Assembly: GCF_000005505.3 (NCBI RefSeq)
Contig: NC_016135.3
Location: 5,845,501-5,909,500 of the forward strand
From: Brachypodium distachyon
Taxonomy: Eukaryota > Streptophyta > Magnoliopsida > Poales > Poaceae
Direction of reading: 5' to 3'
DNA: 64,000 nucleotides
The position numbers and the translations under genes are program-made. This document shows, piece after piece, positions 9,979 to 21,831 of the stretch (the first letter of the stretch is position 1; every line of letters begins with the position of its first letter). The notes under the pieces are model-generated. The model made no database searches. It was given only the letters and a program-made list of their open reading frames with translations, and had not been told where the DNA came from.

Positions 9979-12900
9979 ATGGAGGTTGCGGCACCCCGGT
10001 CGCCCCTTCTTCTTCCTCCTCGGACGAAGGTCCCTGTCCTGCCATTGCTACTGCTGCTGGTTGCCTCGCTTGCTCGACATGCTTCCTCCTCCGGTGAGTG
10101 CCCTCTGCGAGACACAGAGAGCACGACCCATCCGGCAATTCATTGGTGCCTGGCTTAATTTGCTTTGGTTGAAGCTTGATTCTGTTTGATTTGTCATCCA
10201 TGCAGACGGGTCGCGCTACGATTACAGGGCTTATACTGAAGTACGTACGCAAGATAGTCAGAATCTCAATCTCCCTGTCTCTCCCTTGTTCTGCATGCTC
10301 AGCTGCAGTTCTTTTTGTTTTCCTTTCCTTTTCCAGTGCAAACCCCACCCTGAGCCTGCTCTGTACAACGGCGGCATCCTGCGTTGGGCGAAGAAGGTGA
10401 AGAACTTCAGAACACTGGATGAAGGCAACTACTCGCCGTCGTTTGTGCTCTACAACATGTCTGCGGCCACCGTGTACAGCTTCTCTTGTGAGTGACTCAC
10501 TCCACGGCTAATTAATTATCCTTGTTTCCTTTATTATAGCTTGACTTGTTTTATCGAAATGTTCAAGCTAGAGCTAGTTGGATGATTCAGTGGCATGGGT
10601 GCATTTTAATTTGTTGAGCCAATGTACAAGCGAGTTAGTGATGTCATGGGTGCATTTTAATTTGTCACGGTCGTCTGTGCTCTACAACTGCTAGCTCTTT
10701 TTGAACATGTGCCACAGTACCAGTTCACTGAAATATTACAGCAATTTTTTGTCCGAGGAGTAATTACATTTGAAGACAAGGATGTTAATCAAAATTCTAG
10801 GAAATGTGACTGAAACTTCCAAAGCATTAAGACAACTTTCAAATAGGAAATCCCAGCGCGAAAAATGCAACATGCAGGGATGGATGCAGAGGGTGGCCCA
10901 TGCTGAAATTTCCCTACACCATACTCTCTCCATTTTATAGTATCTTGGTTTGACACTTATATATTGATAATTTTTACTATAAATTTGATCAAATTTAGGA
11001 AGTTTGACTGTCAAGAAAAATTACATGCCCTACATTTTGGAACGTTTATAGTAAAAAAATAAATAAAAAACAAACCGAACCTAGACCAAAGTTCATATGA
11101 ACATTATTCTCTATTGGTCCAAACTTTTGGATCCGGTGGGTCGGCATGGTGCCTGGTTGGATGGTATTCAAACATACAAGGACAAATCACGTAATATGAG
11201 AAATTAAAGACTATAATGATAAATTGATCCTAGCTTGAGCTCCCAATCACACCCCCTGTGTTTGTTCCTCGTCACTAAATTGACTCTTATTTGCACCTCT
11301 AATCGATGATACACACTGCGGTCTAATGGGTAATTAATTTACTCGAGATTAAAACTCATAGACTTCAGTGCATTTCTCAGAAGAATTTTTCTTTGGTTCT
11401 CTCAATTCTCTAATTTGTAGTTGTATTTTTGAACTAAGGGAGTATAAATATCTAAATGAACGTGTATTCATATTTTTTTGGACAAAATAAAATAAAATGA
11501 AATATGGACTTTTGATTTGAGCATGGAATGTCAAAACATCCGTACTCCTATGAAATAGTGAAAAATAATTACGCTTCCTTTAAAATGAAAAGTAATTATG
11601 CTTCCTTTAAAATCGAGGTAAATACAGCTTTTCACCTGACAGCGCTCCATAATAAAGGAATTGAACAAGCCATGGATAGCAGAATGAATCACGCAACAGT
11701 TAAAGCATCTACCTCGGGAGACCGGAGTTACGTCAAATGGTAACTGACCTGGTCTGCAAAACAGCATCTCAGTCAGAATTTTACGTGTTCAGGCCGGGTA
11801 GTACAAACCACACAGACAAACAAACAGAAGGCTCAGATCCTAGGAATCGGGATCTAATCTCTCTGTAAACCTGTCCTCGTTCTAGCTAGAATCCAAGGAT
11901 ACGGAACAAAATCACAGATCAGCCGGGAGGCTCTAGATCGAAACCACGCAGAAATGGGCAACGGGTAAGAGGCACCGAGGAAGACGGCCGTGGCAAGGTG
12001 TCAAATTAACCCGCGAGCTGAGCGTAGCGTAGCGTAGGGCCGCCGATGGAGGGGTGGTGGGGGACGAGATTCTCTCGTGTGCGCATGCGCGTGCGCGGAC
12101 AGAAGTTGGGGCAAGACGGGGAGGTGGAGACGAGGGCGCGCAGCGAGCGGCCTGGGCAGATGGGGAAATGCAGAAGGAAAAAAATTGTATGCGCGCCAGC
12201 TGCGGTTCCAGAGGATTCGTGGCCGCGCGCACTGGACCATCAATCGATGGTCCGGTTCGTTCCATTCGTTGCCTAGCCCGAAGGTAACTGGTGGATTGAT
12301 AGGCCTAGCTTTTTGGCTGCTATAGGATCTAATGATCGATCAGAATGAGCAAACTGCGTGCACGCATCCTCGTGTTCTGATTGGTAATTGGTATGGACCA
12401 TCAGCCATATATAAGCCAACAAATAAACTAGCCAATGCAGTTCTAGCTAGGTTAGTTCAGTTATTAATTCGCTGGACCAAGAACAACAACAAAAATCCTT
12501 ATTTCTAAGGTGACAATCTATGTTATTTATGTTTTATTATAATATTATAGACTATTTTATGTTAGCAGAGAAATCCTTATTTCTAAGGTGACAATCTATG
12601 TTATTTATGTTTTAGTGAGTATTCAATAAATGGCATTATATAAATTATGTGCAACTTTTGTTTTACAAATATTTAATTTAGTTCCACAGAATTTTTCCTT
12701 GGAACTATATATGTCATGGTATGCAAGATGCAACTTGGTCCATAAAGTAGATGACAATTTTCAAAGTTTCGGGCCCTAGACACCCAAAATTACATTCAGG
12801 GACATCTGGTGCCATTTGCTCATTTCCACATAATATCAACAGGTTTGCTATTCTGAATCATTTGAGAATTGCTACTTTTATGCTAAGATTTAAGAAAACT

Positions 12901-15166
12901 ACAAGGTCTCTCAAGTTGAATAAGTATGAAAACAAAAACTAATGTAAGAACAAATGCTACTATTCACCTTAAACATATTTTAATTGTAAAATGCATTTGG
13001 ACTAGGCATTTGTTACAAACTGACGTATTTGAATAAATTCTGGTTACCATGTTGCATTGCATAATTTGTTTTAGAAAAGTATTCGCTCCTTTTCTATTTC
13101 AACCCATTTTGAGGTCGTTTTAAGTCTATTAATGCTTCTAGGATTTTTTTTTAAAATGTTTACTTTTGCTGCCAGCGGTGAAATTTCTGTCCTGCATCAA
13201 AGGAAGCCTGGAGTTTTACGAGTAGTATATTCTAAATAGCAGTTCTTTCTTCTGGAGGAATTTATTATGGTACAATTATCTGCTCTGATAACATCTTATT
13301 GTATGGTTGATTGATTATCTAGGCTGGGTGAGAATCGAAGGGCCAGCAACTGCCCATGTGAAGGCAAAGATCCTGTCACTAGACAACGCTGCATCTCAGT
13401 GCCTGGGCACAGCTATGGTGCGAAATGACTGCTGGTCCTTTCTCAAGGGCGGTTTCAGTCTCGGCTCGGCTTCACCGACCTCCGTCCTCTATTTCCAGGT
13501 ATCCATGTACAAATTGGTGTTTTTGTTGTTTGGCTGCAGAATTTGTCAACACAGCACCTCGCAATCTGTACAAAAGTGAAAGTATAATTTGAATTTTTGA
13601 ACCGAATAACGACTCAGTTTTGCTCCTCTGCAGACTGCAAGCCCAAATGCCTCCACGGTTTCAATCAGGAGCGCCTCCTTGCAGCCGTTTTCCCCTGAAC
13701 AATGGAGCCAACACAGAGAGGACCGCATCCAACTGGTACCACCACGTTGCTACTACTAGTACTCAGTACTAAATTTTGTTCCCCTCCTATTTGTCCAACA
13801 AGTACAACGTAGAGGACAAGGAAGAAACTGGTTGGGCGAAACTGACGGCAGTAGCATCTTGTCCTGTATTTGCCTAGATCCGTAAACGCTTCGTCAACAT
13901 CCACGTGTCGGACAGCAACGGCAGCCGCGTCATCGGCGCCAAAGTCTCGGTGCACCAGATGAGCAGAGATTTCCCCCTGGGCTCTGCCATCAGCAAGACG
14001 ATACTCGGCAACAGGCCCTATCAGGTCGGTCGCGAATCGATGAATTCCACGAATATCAATCATGTATTAGCAAATATTAGTATCAACTGATGGATCGATG
14101 GATGCACTGCAGGAATGGTTCAGCAAGAGGTTCAACGCGGCGGTGTTCGAGAACGAGCTGAAATGGTACGCCACAGAGCCGGTCCCGGGCAAAGAAGACT
14201 ACTCCCTCGCCGACCAGCTTCTCAACTTCGTGCAGTCCAGCGACGCGGTAGCGCGCGGGCACAACATCTTCTGGGAGGACCCGAAATACACTCCAGGATG
14301 GGTGAAAAACCTCACGGGCGAGCAGCTCCGTGCCGCGGTGGCCGGCCGGATCGAGAGCCTGCTATCGCGTTACAAAGGCGACTTCGTGCACTGGGACGTG
14401 AGCAACGAGATGCTGCACTTCGGGTTCTACGAGGACCGGCTGGGCCGCAACGCCACCGCGGAGTTCTTCCGCACGGCCCGGCGCGCCGACCCGCTGGCCA
14501 CGCTGTTCCTCAACGACTTCAACGTGGTCGAGGTCTGTGATGACTTGAGTTCCAGCGCCGACGAGTACGTGGCGAGGCTCCGGGAGCTCGCGGACGCCGG
14601 GGTTACCTTCGAGGGGATCGGGCTTGAGGGACACTTCGGGAAGCCCAATGTGCCTTACGTTCGCGCCGTACTCGACAAGCTCGGTACACTCCGGCTCCCC
14701 GTCTGGCTCACCGAGGTCGATATCAGCAGCTCCCTCGACCAGAAAACCCAGGTACCGACTCCTTTCGATTCATAATAAGTGTCGCTGATTTAATACAAAT
14801 TGTTCTTGATCGCGTTTGCAGGCGGCGTATTTGGAGGAGGTGCTTCGGGAGGGGTTCGCGCACCCGTCGGTAGACGGGATGATGCTGTGGACGGCCATGG
14901 ATGCGAACGGGAGCTGCTACCAGATGTGCCTCACGGACCGGAACATGAGCAACCTCCCGGCGGGGGACGTGGTGGACAAGCTGCTGGGGGAGTGGCAGAC
15001 CAGGGAGGTCCTCGGCGCCACAAATGACCGGGGGTCATTCAACTTCAGCGCCTTCCTCGGGGAGTACAAGCTCTATGTGGCATACCTCAACTCCTCCGCC
15101 GAGGGGACATTCTCGCTGGCTCGCAGCGACGACACCAAGCACATCAGCATCCGCCTCTTGCCCTGA
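9979..15166 (+). CDS. Endo-1,4-beta-xylanase, GH10, with N-terminal CBM4/9-type module (eight exons)
   Basis: The exons are 9979-10093, 10206-10240, 10337-10487, 13323-13498, 13634-13735, 13878-14024, 14113-14751 and 14822-15166. All introns are GT-AG and the frame is open for 569 residues. Residues 1 to about 36 form a signal peptide with a Leu-rich core (PLLLLLVASLA), so the enzyme is exported. Residues about 50-175 (CKPHPEPALYNGGIL through the LQPFSPEQW linker) match the CBM4/9 module of plant xylanases. The GH10 barrel spans about 195-510. The acid/base Glu is residue 341 in WDVSNEM and the nucleophile Glu is residue 443 in WLTEVDIS; both are present. GH10 enzymes cleave internal xylan beta-1,4 bonds by a retaining mechanism; in grasses this concerns arabinoxylan in walls. 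The length is typical of plant members. Intron 3 (2.8 kb) is unusually long and full of repeats. Confidence 0.93.
10925..11045. mobile_element. Decayed Stowaway-like MITE in xylanase intron 3
   Basis: The sequence begins CTCTCTCCATTTTATAGTAT, has the 'TTGGTTTGACA' and 'TTTGATCAAATTTAGGAAGTTTGAC' blocks common in grass Stowaway elements, and ends near CCTACATTTTGGAACG, which roughly mirrors the start. The element helps explain the size of intron 3. The ends are imperfect and the limits approximate. Confidence 0.5.
12493..12614. repeat. 44-bp direct repeat pair in xylanase intron 3
   Basis: The 44-bp segment starting AAATCCTTATTTCTAAGGTG occurs at 12493-12536 and again at 12571-12614, essentially identical, 78 bases apart. 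The copies are separated by AT-rich sequence. This may be a local duplication or the footprint of an insertion. Confidence 0.85.
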
Positions 15167-15824
15167 TCGATCTGATCCAACGTCATGTCGACATATATTT
15201 ACGATTTCTCATTTGTGCTAGCTGAACTTGGAGCTGTATGTATATGCACGGTTCCAGTTTAGATCGATGGATTTATATCATTAGCTGGTGGCAAGCGTAT
15301 ATTTGTTTGGACCCATATCTAGGCGCTTCTGTGCTTTTTGTAATGATCATGTTGTTCGTGTTACACTATTGCTGTTACTTGAAAGGGTGTTTGGTTTTCT
15401 TTTATGTTGCTGAACATAAATTTGAATGTTGTAAAAATCCATGGGTTGAATTCCAACTTCGGATAGGGCCTAGATATGGGTCGTTCCCACTATCGAACTA
15501 TAAATCCACAGAATGAAGTGCAAATCCACCGCGCCGCATGGAACTTCGCGAGGGATTCCGCATATCAAGACTCTCTTCGGGAGACTCTGACCCAAACTAC
15601 ATTGCAGGCACAAAACCTTGGCTTGGCTTCAGATGCTTGTATCTCTTACAAGCACCGTAGATTTGTGTCTTGCTTGCCTCGTTACACAAATCTTCCATCT
15701 CCTTCGAAAACCTACTTATAGTGGCTACTCTTCTCCAAGCATCTGCAATATTCACATCTGCCCATCTAATGCAGCCAGCCCACCTCGTGATCATCTTCCT
15801 CCTTGCGCACGACACGAGCAACGT
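15167..15824. other. Downstream of xylanase, no gene seen
   Basis: This contains the xylanase 3' UTR and flanking sequence. A gene was not recognised. At 15470-15620 the sequence has small open frames but no domain. Confidence 0.4.
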
Positions 15825-16039
15825 GCAATTGACAACTCTCAATTGGCACGAAATTGACAACTCCCAGTCTTGGAAATTTGGCAACTCTCAAACGGCATAA
15901 AATTGGCAACTCTCAATCGGCATAAAATTGGCAACTCTCAATCTTGGCAAATTGGCAACTCTCAATCCTCACAAAATTAGAAACTCGATCACCACGAAAT
16001 TGGCAACTCTCAGCACGAAATTGGCAACTCTCAACACCG
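15825..16039. repeat. Degenerate minisatellite, AAATTGGCAACTCTCAA units
   Basis: About ten copies of a unit close to AAATTGGCAACTCTCAA, with short variable spacers such as TCGGCATA or TCTTGGC, run from 15825 to 16039. Spacing is about 17-30 bases and irregular. A similar formula with AAATTG(C/T)CACC is found in the array at 20.4-21.36 kb, so both may come from one repeat family. A GC-rich segment follows at 16040-16340. Confidence 0.8.
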
Positions 16040-16905
16040 CCATAGCGCTGCTCCTCTCTTCCCACCTCGTCCCGAGCATGCCCATGGAGGAGGACATGGG
16101 GGATGCAGAGGCGCCATGGGCAGAGGAGATGCGAGCGGCCACGCGGGGGAGGAAGCGCCACGAGAAGGTTGACTGATGGCTGGAGGAGGGGGGCCCGGCG
16201 GCACCGGCAGCCACGGGCGAGGTGGACGGCGGCCGCCAAGGTCGCGGTAGGCGGCGCCGGAGGCTACGGTAGAGGTCCGAGCCGGGGGCCGGTGGCCAAG
16301 GTCGGGACGGGGCTGTGCCGGCGGCGGCCATAGGAGGAGGATGATCGGCTTCTGGCTCGCAAATAATCCGTAAGGACGAAACTAACCGCTTTTTTTTCTA
16401 AGCCCCTGGATTAACGCAGCCGTAGTATCTGAACTCGGGCACTCACAAACGCCACACGCACACCACGTTCACCCACACTACCCCAAGCGCACTTAGAACT
16501 ACAGTCTATACATGCTACCCGCATACTAAGTTGAGTAAATTTCACAAAACCACAGTTTTTGGAATAGCCGTATCGCTGAACCACAGTTAACGAAAAACCA
16601 TCTGCAGAACCACGCTTTTTGAGTCAAGTTGTCTCGGTCAGCCCGAAACCATATGTGTAAGCGGTTTTACTTGAATCCACAGACTCTGTCGGCAACAGGC
16701 ATGTTGCATTACCACTAAGGGGTAAGTGAGCGAGCCTAGAACCAAGGGTATAACCAGGGTGAGACATGCGAATTTGAGTCCTACGAGACTCAAACTCACT
16801 CGGGCAGGCTACTCACTCGGGCAGGCTGCACCGCCACGAAAACTAACCGTTAAGAGATCTGGTAGCTGTTCGGATCATGTTGGACATGTTGGACGCTGGA
16901 CTTAT
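16040..16905. other. GC-rich patch then AT-rich flank, no gene supported
   Basis: Positions 16060-16340 are GC-rich and open on the minus strand (16331 down to 15969). That frame runs into the adjoining minisatellite at its 3' end, so it is probably not a real gene. At 16540-16640 a loose repeat of ACCACAGTTTTTG and ACCACGCTTTTTG resembles terminal parts of grass DNA transposons. Nothing else is assignable. Confidence 0.35.
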
Positions 16906-18207
16906 TGTGTTTTGAGAGGAGGTTTCGGTTTCTCATAAACTTTTTTTCGGATTTGACAAATATGAGGTATCTATTCTGGTAGTTTTTTGTAACCAAAACC
17001 GCAAACTGGGCGGTTATTTTGCTAGTTCAGCATCATATACGATCTGCAGAGATGCTCTTCCAACCACACCTTCATTTGAAATCCATATAACACCGCAGCG
17101 TGAGTAAAGTCAAAGAGCAGAGACAAAGTCAAATAAAAAACTGGAGAATCAACCAGGGTCTTACCAGCTCTGTAGGAGCTGACCAACAAGAAAATGAGCA
17201 GTCCTTTCGCCGGATTTGTGCTTATTGACCCTATTTATTGCAAACTGAAAACCAGTAATAGCACCGTGAGAAGCTCCTACGGCAATCTCCATTGTTCAAT
17301 GAAAAGACACCCTCGTAGCATCTTAGCAAGCAGACACTTGTAAAAACAACCTGCCTCCGCGTCTCATTTCATCAAGACTATTATCACACACCAACCTATT
17401 CGTACACCGACGAGCACCATGGCGAATAATCAGCAGCAAGAAATGGAAGTACCTGGCCGGACCCCATGGCGAATAATCAGCACCAGAAGTCCAAAACAAC
17501 ACTTCCTCGCTCTCACGACAGCACCAACGCTTCAGCACGAACATAATCCTCGACACAACTCTACGCCTCCAAGCAAAACGTGGGATAACAATCCTGCTTC
17601 TCCCTGCTGTAAGTTTTTCTCTTCTCTATCCCTATGTTGTCAGCATATCATCATACAGGTAAATGAGACTCACTACTGTGAAGAGATTTTAGTCTCGTAA
17701 TACTATACACCGATTCCTTCTCTGGCGCCTAACCCCGCGGAATGCGATCGACATTTAGTTTTTTGAGAAAAATATTTGGCTTGGCCCCATCCCTTTCCTT
17801 ATCCCCACATTCTTCTCTCGCGATCTCCTCTCTCTCCCGACCGGTTCGCTTTCCTTGGTCTCGCCCCCTTTTCTTCCTCTCGACCGGGCAAGCGGCACAA
17901 GTGACGTCAAGGCCGGCCGCGGCGAAGACGGCGAGTGGAAGTCAGATCCGAGATGGAGACACGTGGCGGCCCCGCATTGATGATGGTGGAGGCGAGGAGG
18001 TGACGGTGGAGAAGAGAGGTACGTCTCGACAACTTTTCTTAGGGTTAGGTGGGGGTTGGCCGGGGCCGGGGCCAGAGCCGAATCCCGGCTTATAAGAGGG
18101 ATGGCTGGGGCGGTGGTGGCGGTTGGAAATGGCGGGGCGGCGCGGGTAGCGGAAGACCGTCGTTGGTCCAGGGTCGGCCGGCGGATCCACGGCGGCGGCA
18201 CGGCGGA
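16906..18207 (+). repeat. 1.3-kb duplicated block, copy A
   Basis: Block A starts TGTGTTTTGAGAGGAGGTTT and matches, in the same order and strand, sequence at 23062-23142 plus 26019-27302. Shared landmarks are TTTGACAAATATGAGGTATC, CAGCATCATATACGATCTGC, CGACGAGCACCATGGC, a CT-rich stretch CTCTCTCCCGACCG, and GCGGATCCACGGCGGCGGC at the end. It directly abuts a Gypsy fragment at about 18.23 kb. A and B could be old LTRs of one element or a segmental duplication; I cannot decide. Confidence 0.8.
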
Positions 18208-18234
18208 TCGGTGGAGGTGGCGATTGGAGAGGGC

Positions 18235-18965
18235 GGGGTGGAGCAGCGTGCGCCCTTCATCTTGGGGCACGCAGAGGAGCATAACTCCATTTGGATGCTT
18301 CCGGTAGAGATCCCCACCCACCAGAGTACACCTTTGCATGCCGGGCCACTCGCTCCGCGGTAATGTGTTCTCCTGGTAGGGTTCCATCCTTGAGGTAGCG
18401 AATGATATTCCTGGCCCAAGGTGGTGGTACCCGGCTCAAGCATGCCACGAGTTCGGTAGCATGGTGCCCTGCGGCCATGGGGTCCCCTTGAGTTGCCGGA
18501 GGGGCTTCCCGGACAATCGACTTGGGATCGATAGAGGGCTTTGACTATCTCTGTACGAATACCCCAAGAGGTACCTTGCTGCGTTCCACTGCCCACTTGG
18601 ATAGCTCATCCGCAACAAAGTTGTCCTTGCGCTTCATGTGCTCAAACCGGAGTTCCTTGAACTTGGACTCTAGTTTTCGCAATTCTTCCACGTACGCTGC
18701 CATGTGGGGGCAGTTGTAGTCTTTGTTCACCTAATTGATCACGAGTTGAGAATCCCTGCGAACAACCAAATGCCTGATGTCGAGGGCGATCGACGCGCGT
18801 AGCGCCGCTAGCAGTCCCTCGTACTCTGCCATGTTGTTGGTGGAGTTGGCGAAGTCGAACTGAATCACGAACTTGAGTTGATCTCCAGTAGGCGACTGGA
18901 TCACTACTCCGACACCGGCTGACTGTGCTTATGACCACTCGGGTCCTCATCTTTGGCATACCCAC
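18235..18965 (-). pseudogene. Ty3/gypsy RNase H - integrase N-terminus fragment
   Basis: Reading right to left, the minus strand encodes a Tat-type RNase H core (NNMAEYEGLLAAL, then DSQLVIN). It is followed by the tether between RNase H and integrase (KRKDNFVADELSKWA) and the start of integrase (ITAERVARHAKVY). The last part aligns with the integrase start at about 44.7 kb and shares the DNA string CTTGGGGCACGCAGAGGAGC with it. An in-frame TAG at 18731-18733 follows VIN, where a Gln codon is expected. Frameshifts separate the pieces. It is a fossil with no LTR recognised next to it. Confidence 0.8.
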
Positions 18966-20110
18966 TACGGCCCAGCATGAAGCCTACTCAGAGGCCTACT
19001 ACGACTACAGGAGTCCAAATGCCAAAAAGCTTACGACTCAAAATAAGAAAGCTTAATTAGAGTATATTTCTTTATTATAACCTACTTGGACTCTACCCGA
19101 GATCTGTCCTCCTGCATAAATAAAAGATCAGGAGGGGGAGCCAAGGAGGACAACTCGCAACCCTCTCCACCGATACAGATCTCGTCTCTCATACACGGCA
19201 GATCCGATCTGCTTACCATAGCCTTTACGGCAACTTGTAATCTCTCCATCAATACCAGATCAGACAAACATGACGTATGGGTATTAACTTCCGAGGGCCC
19301 CGAATCTGAACAAAACTGTGTCCCCTGTGTCCTTATTAGCCAATGAGATCGCCAACATACACGAATGTCACTCTCACTAAACACAAAACCCCTCAACATG
19401 AACATTGCCGAAGTGTCACTTCGTCATTGGCATCGTCGGTGGAAAACTACGTGTGTTGGTTTCACGGTTCCGGCTGTCTCATGTTCATCGATTGGGCAAC
19501 ACGATCGCCACCACATCTACATCAACTTCTGCGGCGTCTCAATGAAGCCGCGGACGTGATCAGCAACCTTCATGGAATCGATCCGATCGATCCGTCCGAG
19601 CAGCAGCCACGGCACATCGACGCATGCAGCCGCAAGAAAACCATCCGCAGGCTCTGCGCGTTGTTTGGCTCCTGATCCACCAACCTTCGACCTGCGATTA
19701 ATCCGCGGAAATTGCGGCCGTCGTCGACTCAGGCGTCCCCATCCTTCCAGTACGAGTACGACTCGCGTCCCGATCGATGTTCGGGTCAATCTCGATTCGG
19801 CCTCACGATGTAGCAGGCCGGCCACATCTTCCTCTCCTGAGGATGAGCTCGGCCCACTGGCCCAAACTTCGAGCACACGCGCGACCACGCTACCGATCGA
19901 TTCGCCCAGGCGTGCACACGCTAGCCGCATGGATTAATTAGCATCGATCTGACCTGCTGGATTTGACGAGAAGTCAAGAAAAAAACCAAGGAACACATCA
20001 CGAGCAGATAAGACATGCTCTTTTCTTATTCAGTGCTTTAATTTACTTGCATGCTAACCCGTTTGTTTGGCTTGAGTGCGTGCATGTCCAGCTAAATCCA
20101 ATTCAAGCAT
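18966..20110. other. No gene recognised
   Basis: Overlapping open frames on both strands at 19080-19940 carry no recognisable domain or codon periodicity that I can trust. The 19560-19940 part is GC-richer and open on both strands. I see no terminal repeats. It may be the remains of a retroelement internal region. Confidence 0.3.
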
Positions 20111-20282
20111 GCACGTGCTTAATTAATGTACTGGCATAACGCGCGACGGTCTCGCGTTAGCTCGCGCGCGGACGTTTCACAGGACGGGAGATTGAAATTA
20201 AATGCATGCATGCAACATATGATGATGACCGTACTAAATGACGGGCACACTCCGCATGCATGCATGTTCATTAATGTATGTT

Positions 20283-21538
20283 TAAAATGGAACTTCAAAA
20301 TATTATATCTCTCAAACCGTATAGTCGATTTACGATTCGTCTTTACGGTTAATTTTGTCTCGACGAGATCTTCGAACTAGATCTCATATTGATATGTTTC
20401 GACAAAAAGAGTTTCGTTTTAAAAGTTGCCACCTTCTAATACATAAAGTTGTCACTCCTAATACACACAAATCCCCACTCCCTAATGAACAGAAATAACC
20501 ATGTCATCTTGATTTAAAGCGATCAACATAGCCTGCTATCTCCCATGTCGTCTCGAATGCACACAAATCATCATCGATGTATAGTTTGCGGTCTCCAATG
20601 AACACAATATATAACCATGTCTATATATTTTCGGTCAACAATCTGTTATCTCCATGTCTCTCTTAATGCTCACAAATTGTCACCTCTAATGCATACAAAT
20701 TGTCACGCCCCATAATAAACACAAATTGCCATTTGTAATATGCACTAATTGTCACCATGTAATGAACACAAATTGTCTCTCGTAGTACGCACAAATTGCC
20801 ACCAATAATACACGAAATTTGGCGTCCCTAATGATGACAAATTGCCACCCGTAATACACACAAATTGCCACCACCTAATGAACACATGTAACCATGTATT
20901 TGTCCATAGGTTTCGGTCCAAATCTAGCGCCCACCATTGCTACCCGCATTTCCTCCACTATAAATTGAGTTACCACCTCTATTTAAAACGACCCACATAA
21001 ATTTATCTTCTTGTCATCCCTAATGCACACAAATTGGCACCCCCTAATGCACATAATTTGTCAGTTTCTGATGAACATAATTTTTCACCCTTAGTGCATA
21101 CAAATTGCCGGCCCTAATCCACAAAAATTTTCACCTCTAATAAACACACGATGAACACAAACTGTCACCCTTAATGCAAACAAATTGCCACCTTTGATGA
21201 GTCGCACGAGGGGAAGGGTGCATCTCGTGAGAAGACGAGAGAGCGACTGCGCTACCATCCCATAGTATATGAAGTTACCATCCCGTAGTATATGATGTTA
21301 CCATCCAATAATTTATAAAGTTGCCACCGTATTAATAACAAGTTACCACATGATAACTTCTTTAAAGTATGATGGTAACTTTTGCATTATCCCCGGTAAC
21401 TCAGGGACCGAAAAAAGGTTTGTCGAAACATACCCGAGAGGGATCTAGTTTTGAAGCGCTCGTCGTTACGAATCCAACGGTGCAAACGGATCGTGAATCA
21501 GTTATACGGTTGAAGCTATAAAACATTTTAAATTCCAA
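20283..21538. mobile_element. Foldback-like element: ~120-bp inverted arms around a minisatellite
   Basis: The left arm (about 20283-20406) and right arm (about 21419-21538) are inverted copies. The inner 13 bp are exact (ATGTTTCGACAAA at 20394-20406, TTTGTCGAAACAT at 21419-21431), and CGACGAG, ACTAGATC, CCGTATA and ATTTTAAA-type pieces match in order. Weaker similarity continues outward to TTAATTAAT-containing ends near 20115 and 21825. No coding sequence lies between the arms, so the element is non-autonomous. Superfamily is unknown; a MULE or foldback type is likely. Confidence 0.6.
20420..21360. repeat. Degenerate minisatellite (CACAAATTG[C/T]CACC...TAATG units)
   Basis: About twenty or more loose copies of CACAAATTG(C/T)CACC followed by CTAATG(A/C)ACA fill the interior of the inverted-arm element. 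The spacing is about 27-40 bases. Towards the right the unit drifts into AGTTACCATC forms. The array is direct, not inverted, although the arms around it are inverted. Confidence 0.75.
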
Positions 21539-21831
21539 AAATACTTTGTTTTTTTTTTCTCTCTAAAACTGTACGCATGCATCTGACATAGTACATCCAA
21601 GTGCAGCGGTCGTGCGCGTTGGTAGCTATTTCTTGCATGCGGTTAGCAGTATTTTTCTTCGGCTTCTTCACGTGCAATTAGAAAAAAAAAACGAACTGCA
21701 GGCATGCATTGTCCATCAATATCACACGCACAGCCGCAGCAGCATGTCGGCCAGCAGCGCGTCGCTCGGTCGCGCGGCAAAGCAAGCGCGCGAACGTCAG
21801 CGCGTTAGAATTTCCGTTAATTAATCCGTCT

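Noticed and set aside
15969..16331. Minus-strand frame of 120 residues next to the minisatellite
   Set aside because: Its C-terminus is the translated minisatellite and its N-terminus is simple GC-rich sequence; no support for a gene.
20420..21360. CRISPR-like array
   Set aside because: The units are degenerate, directly adjoining and in a plant nuclear context with no cas genes; it is a minisatellite.
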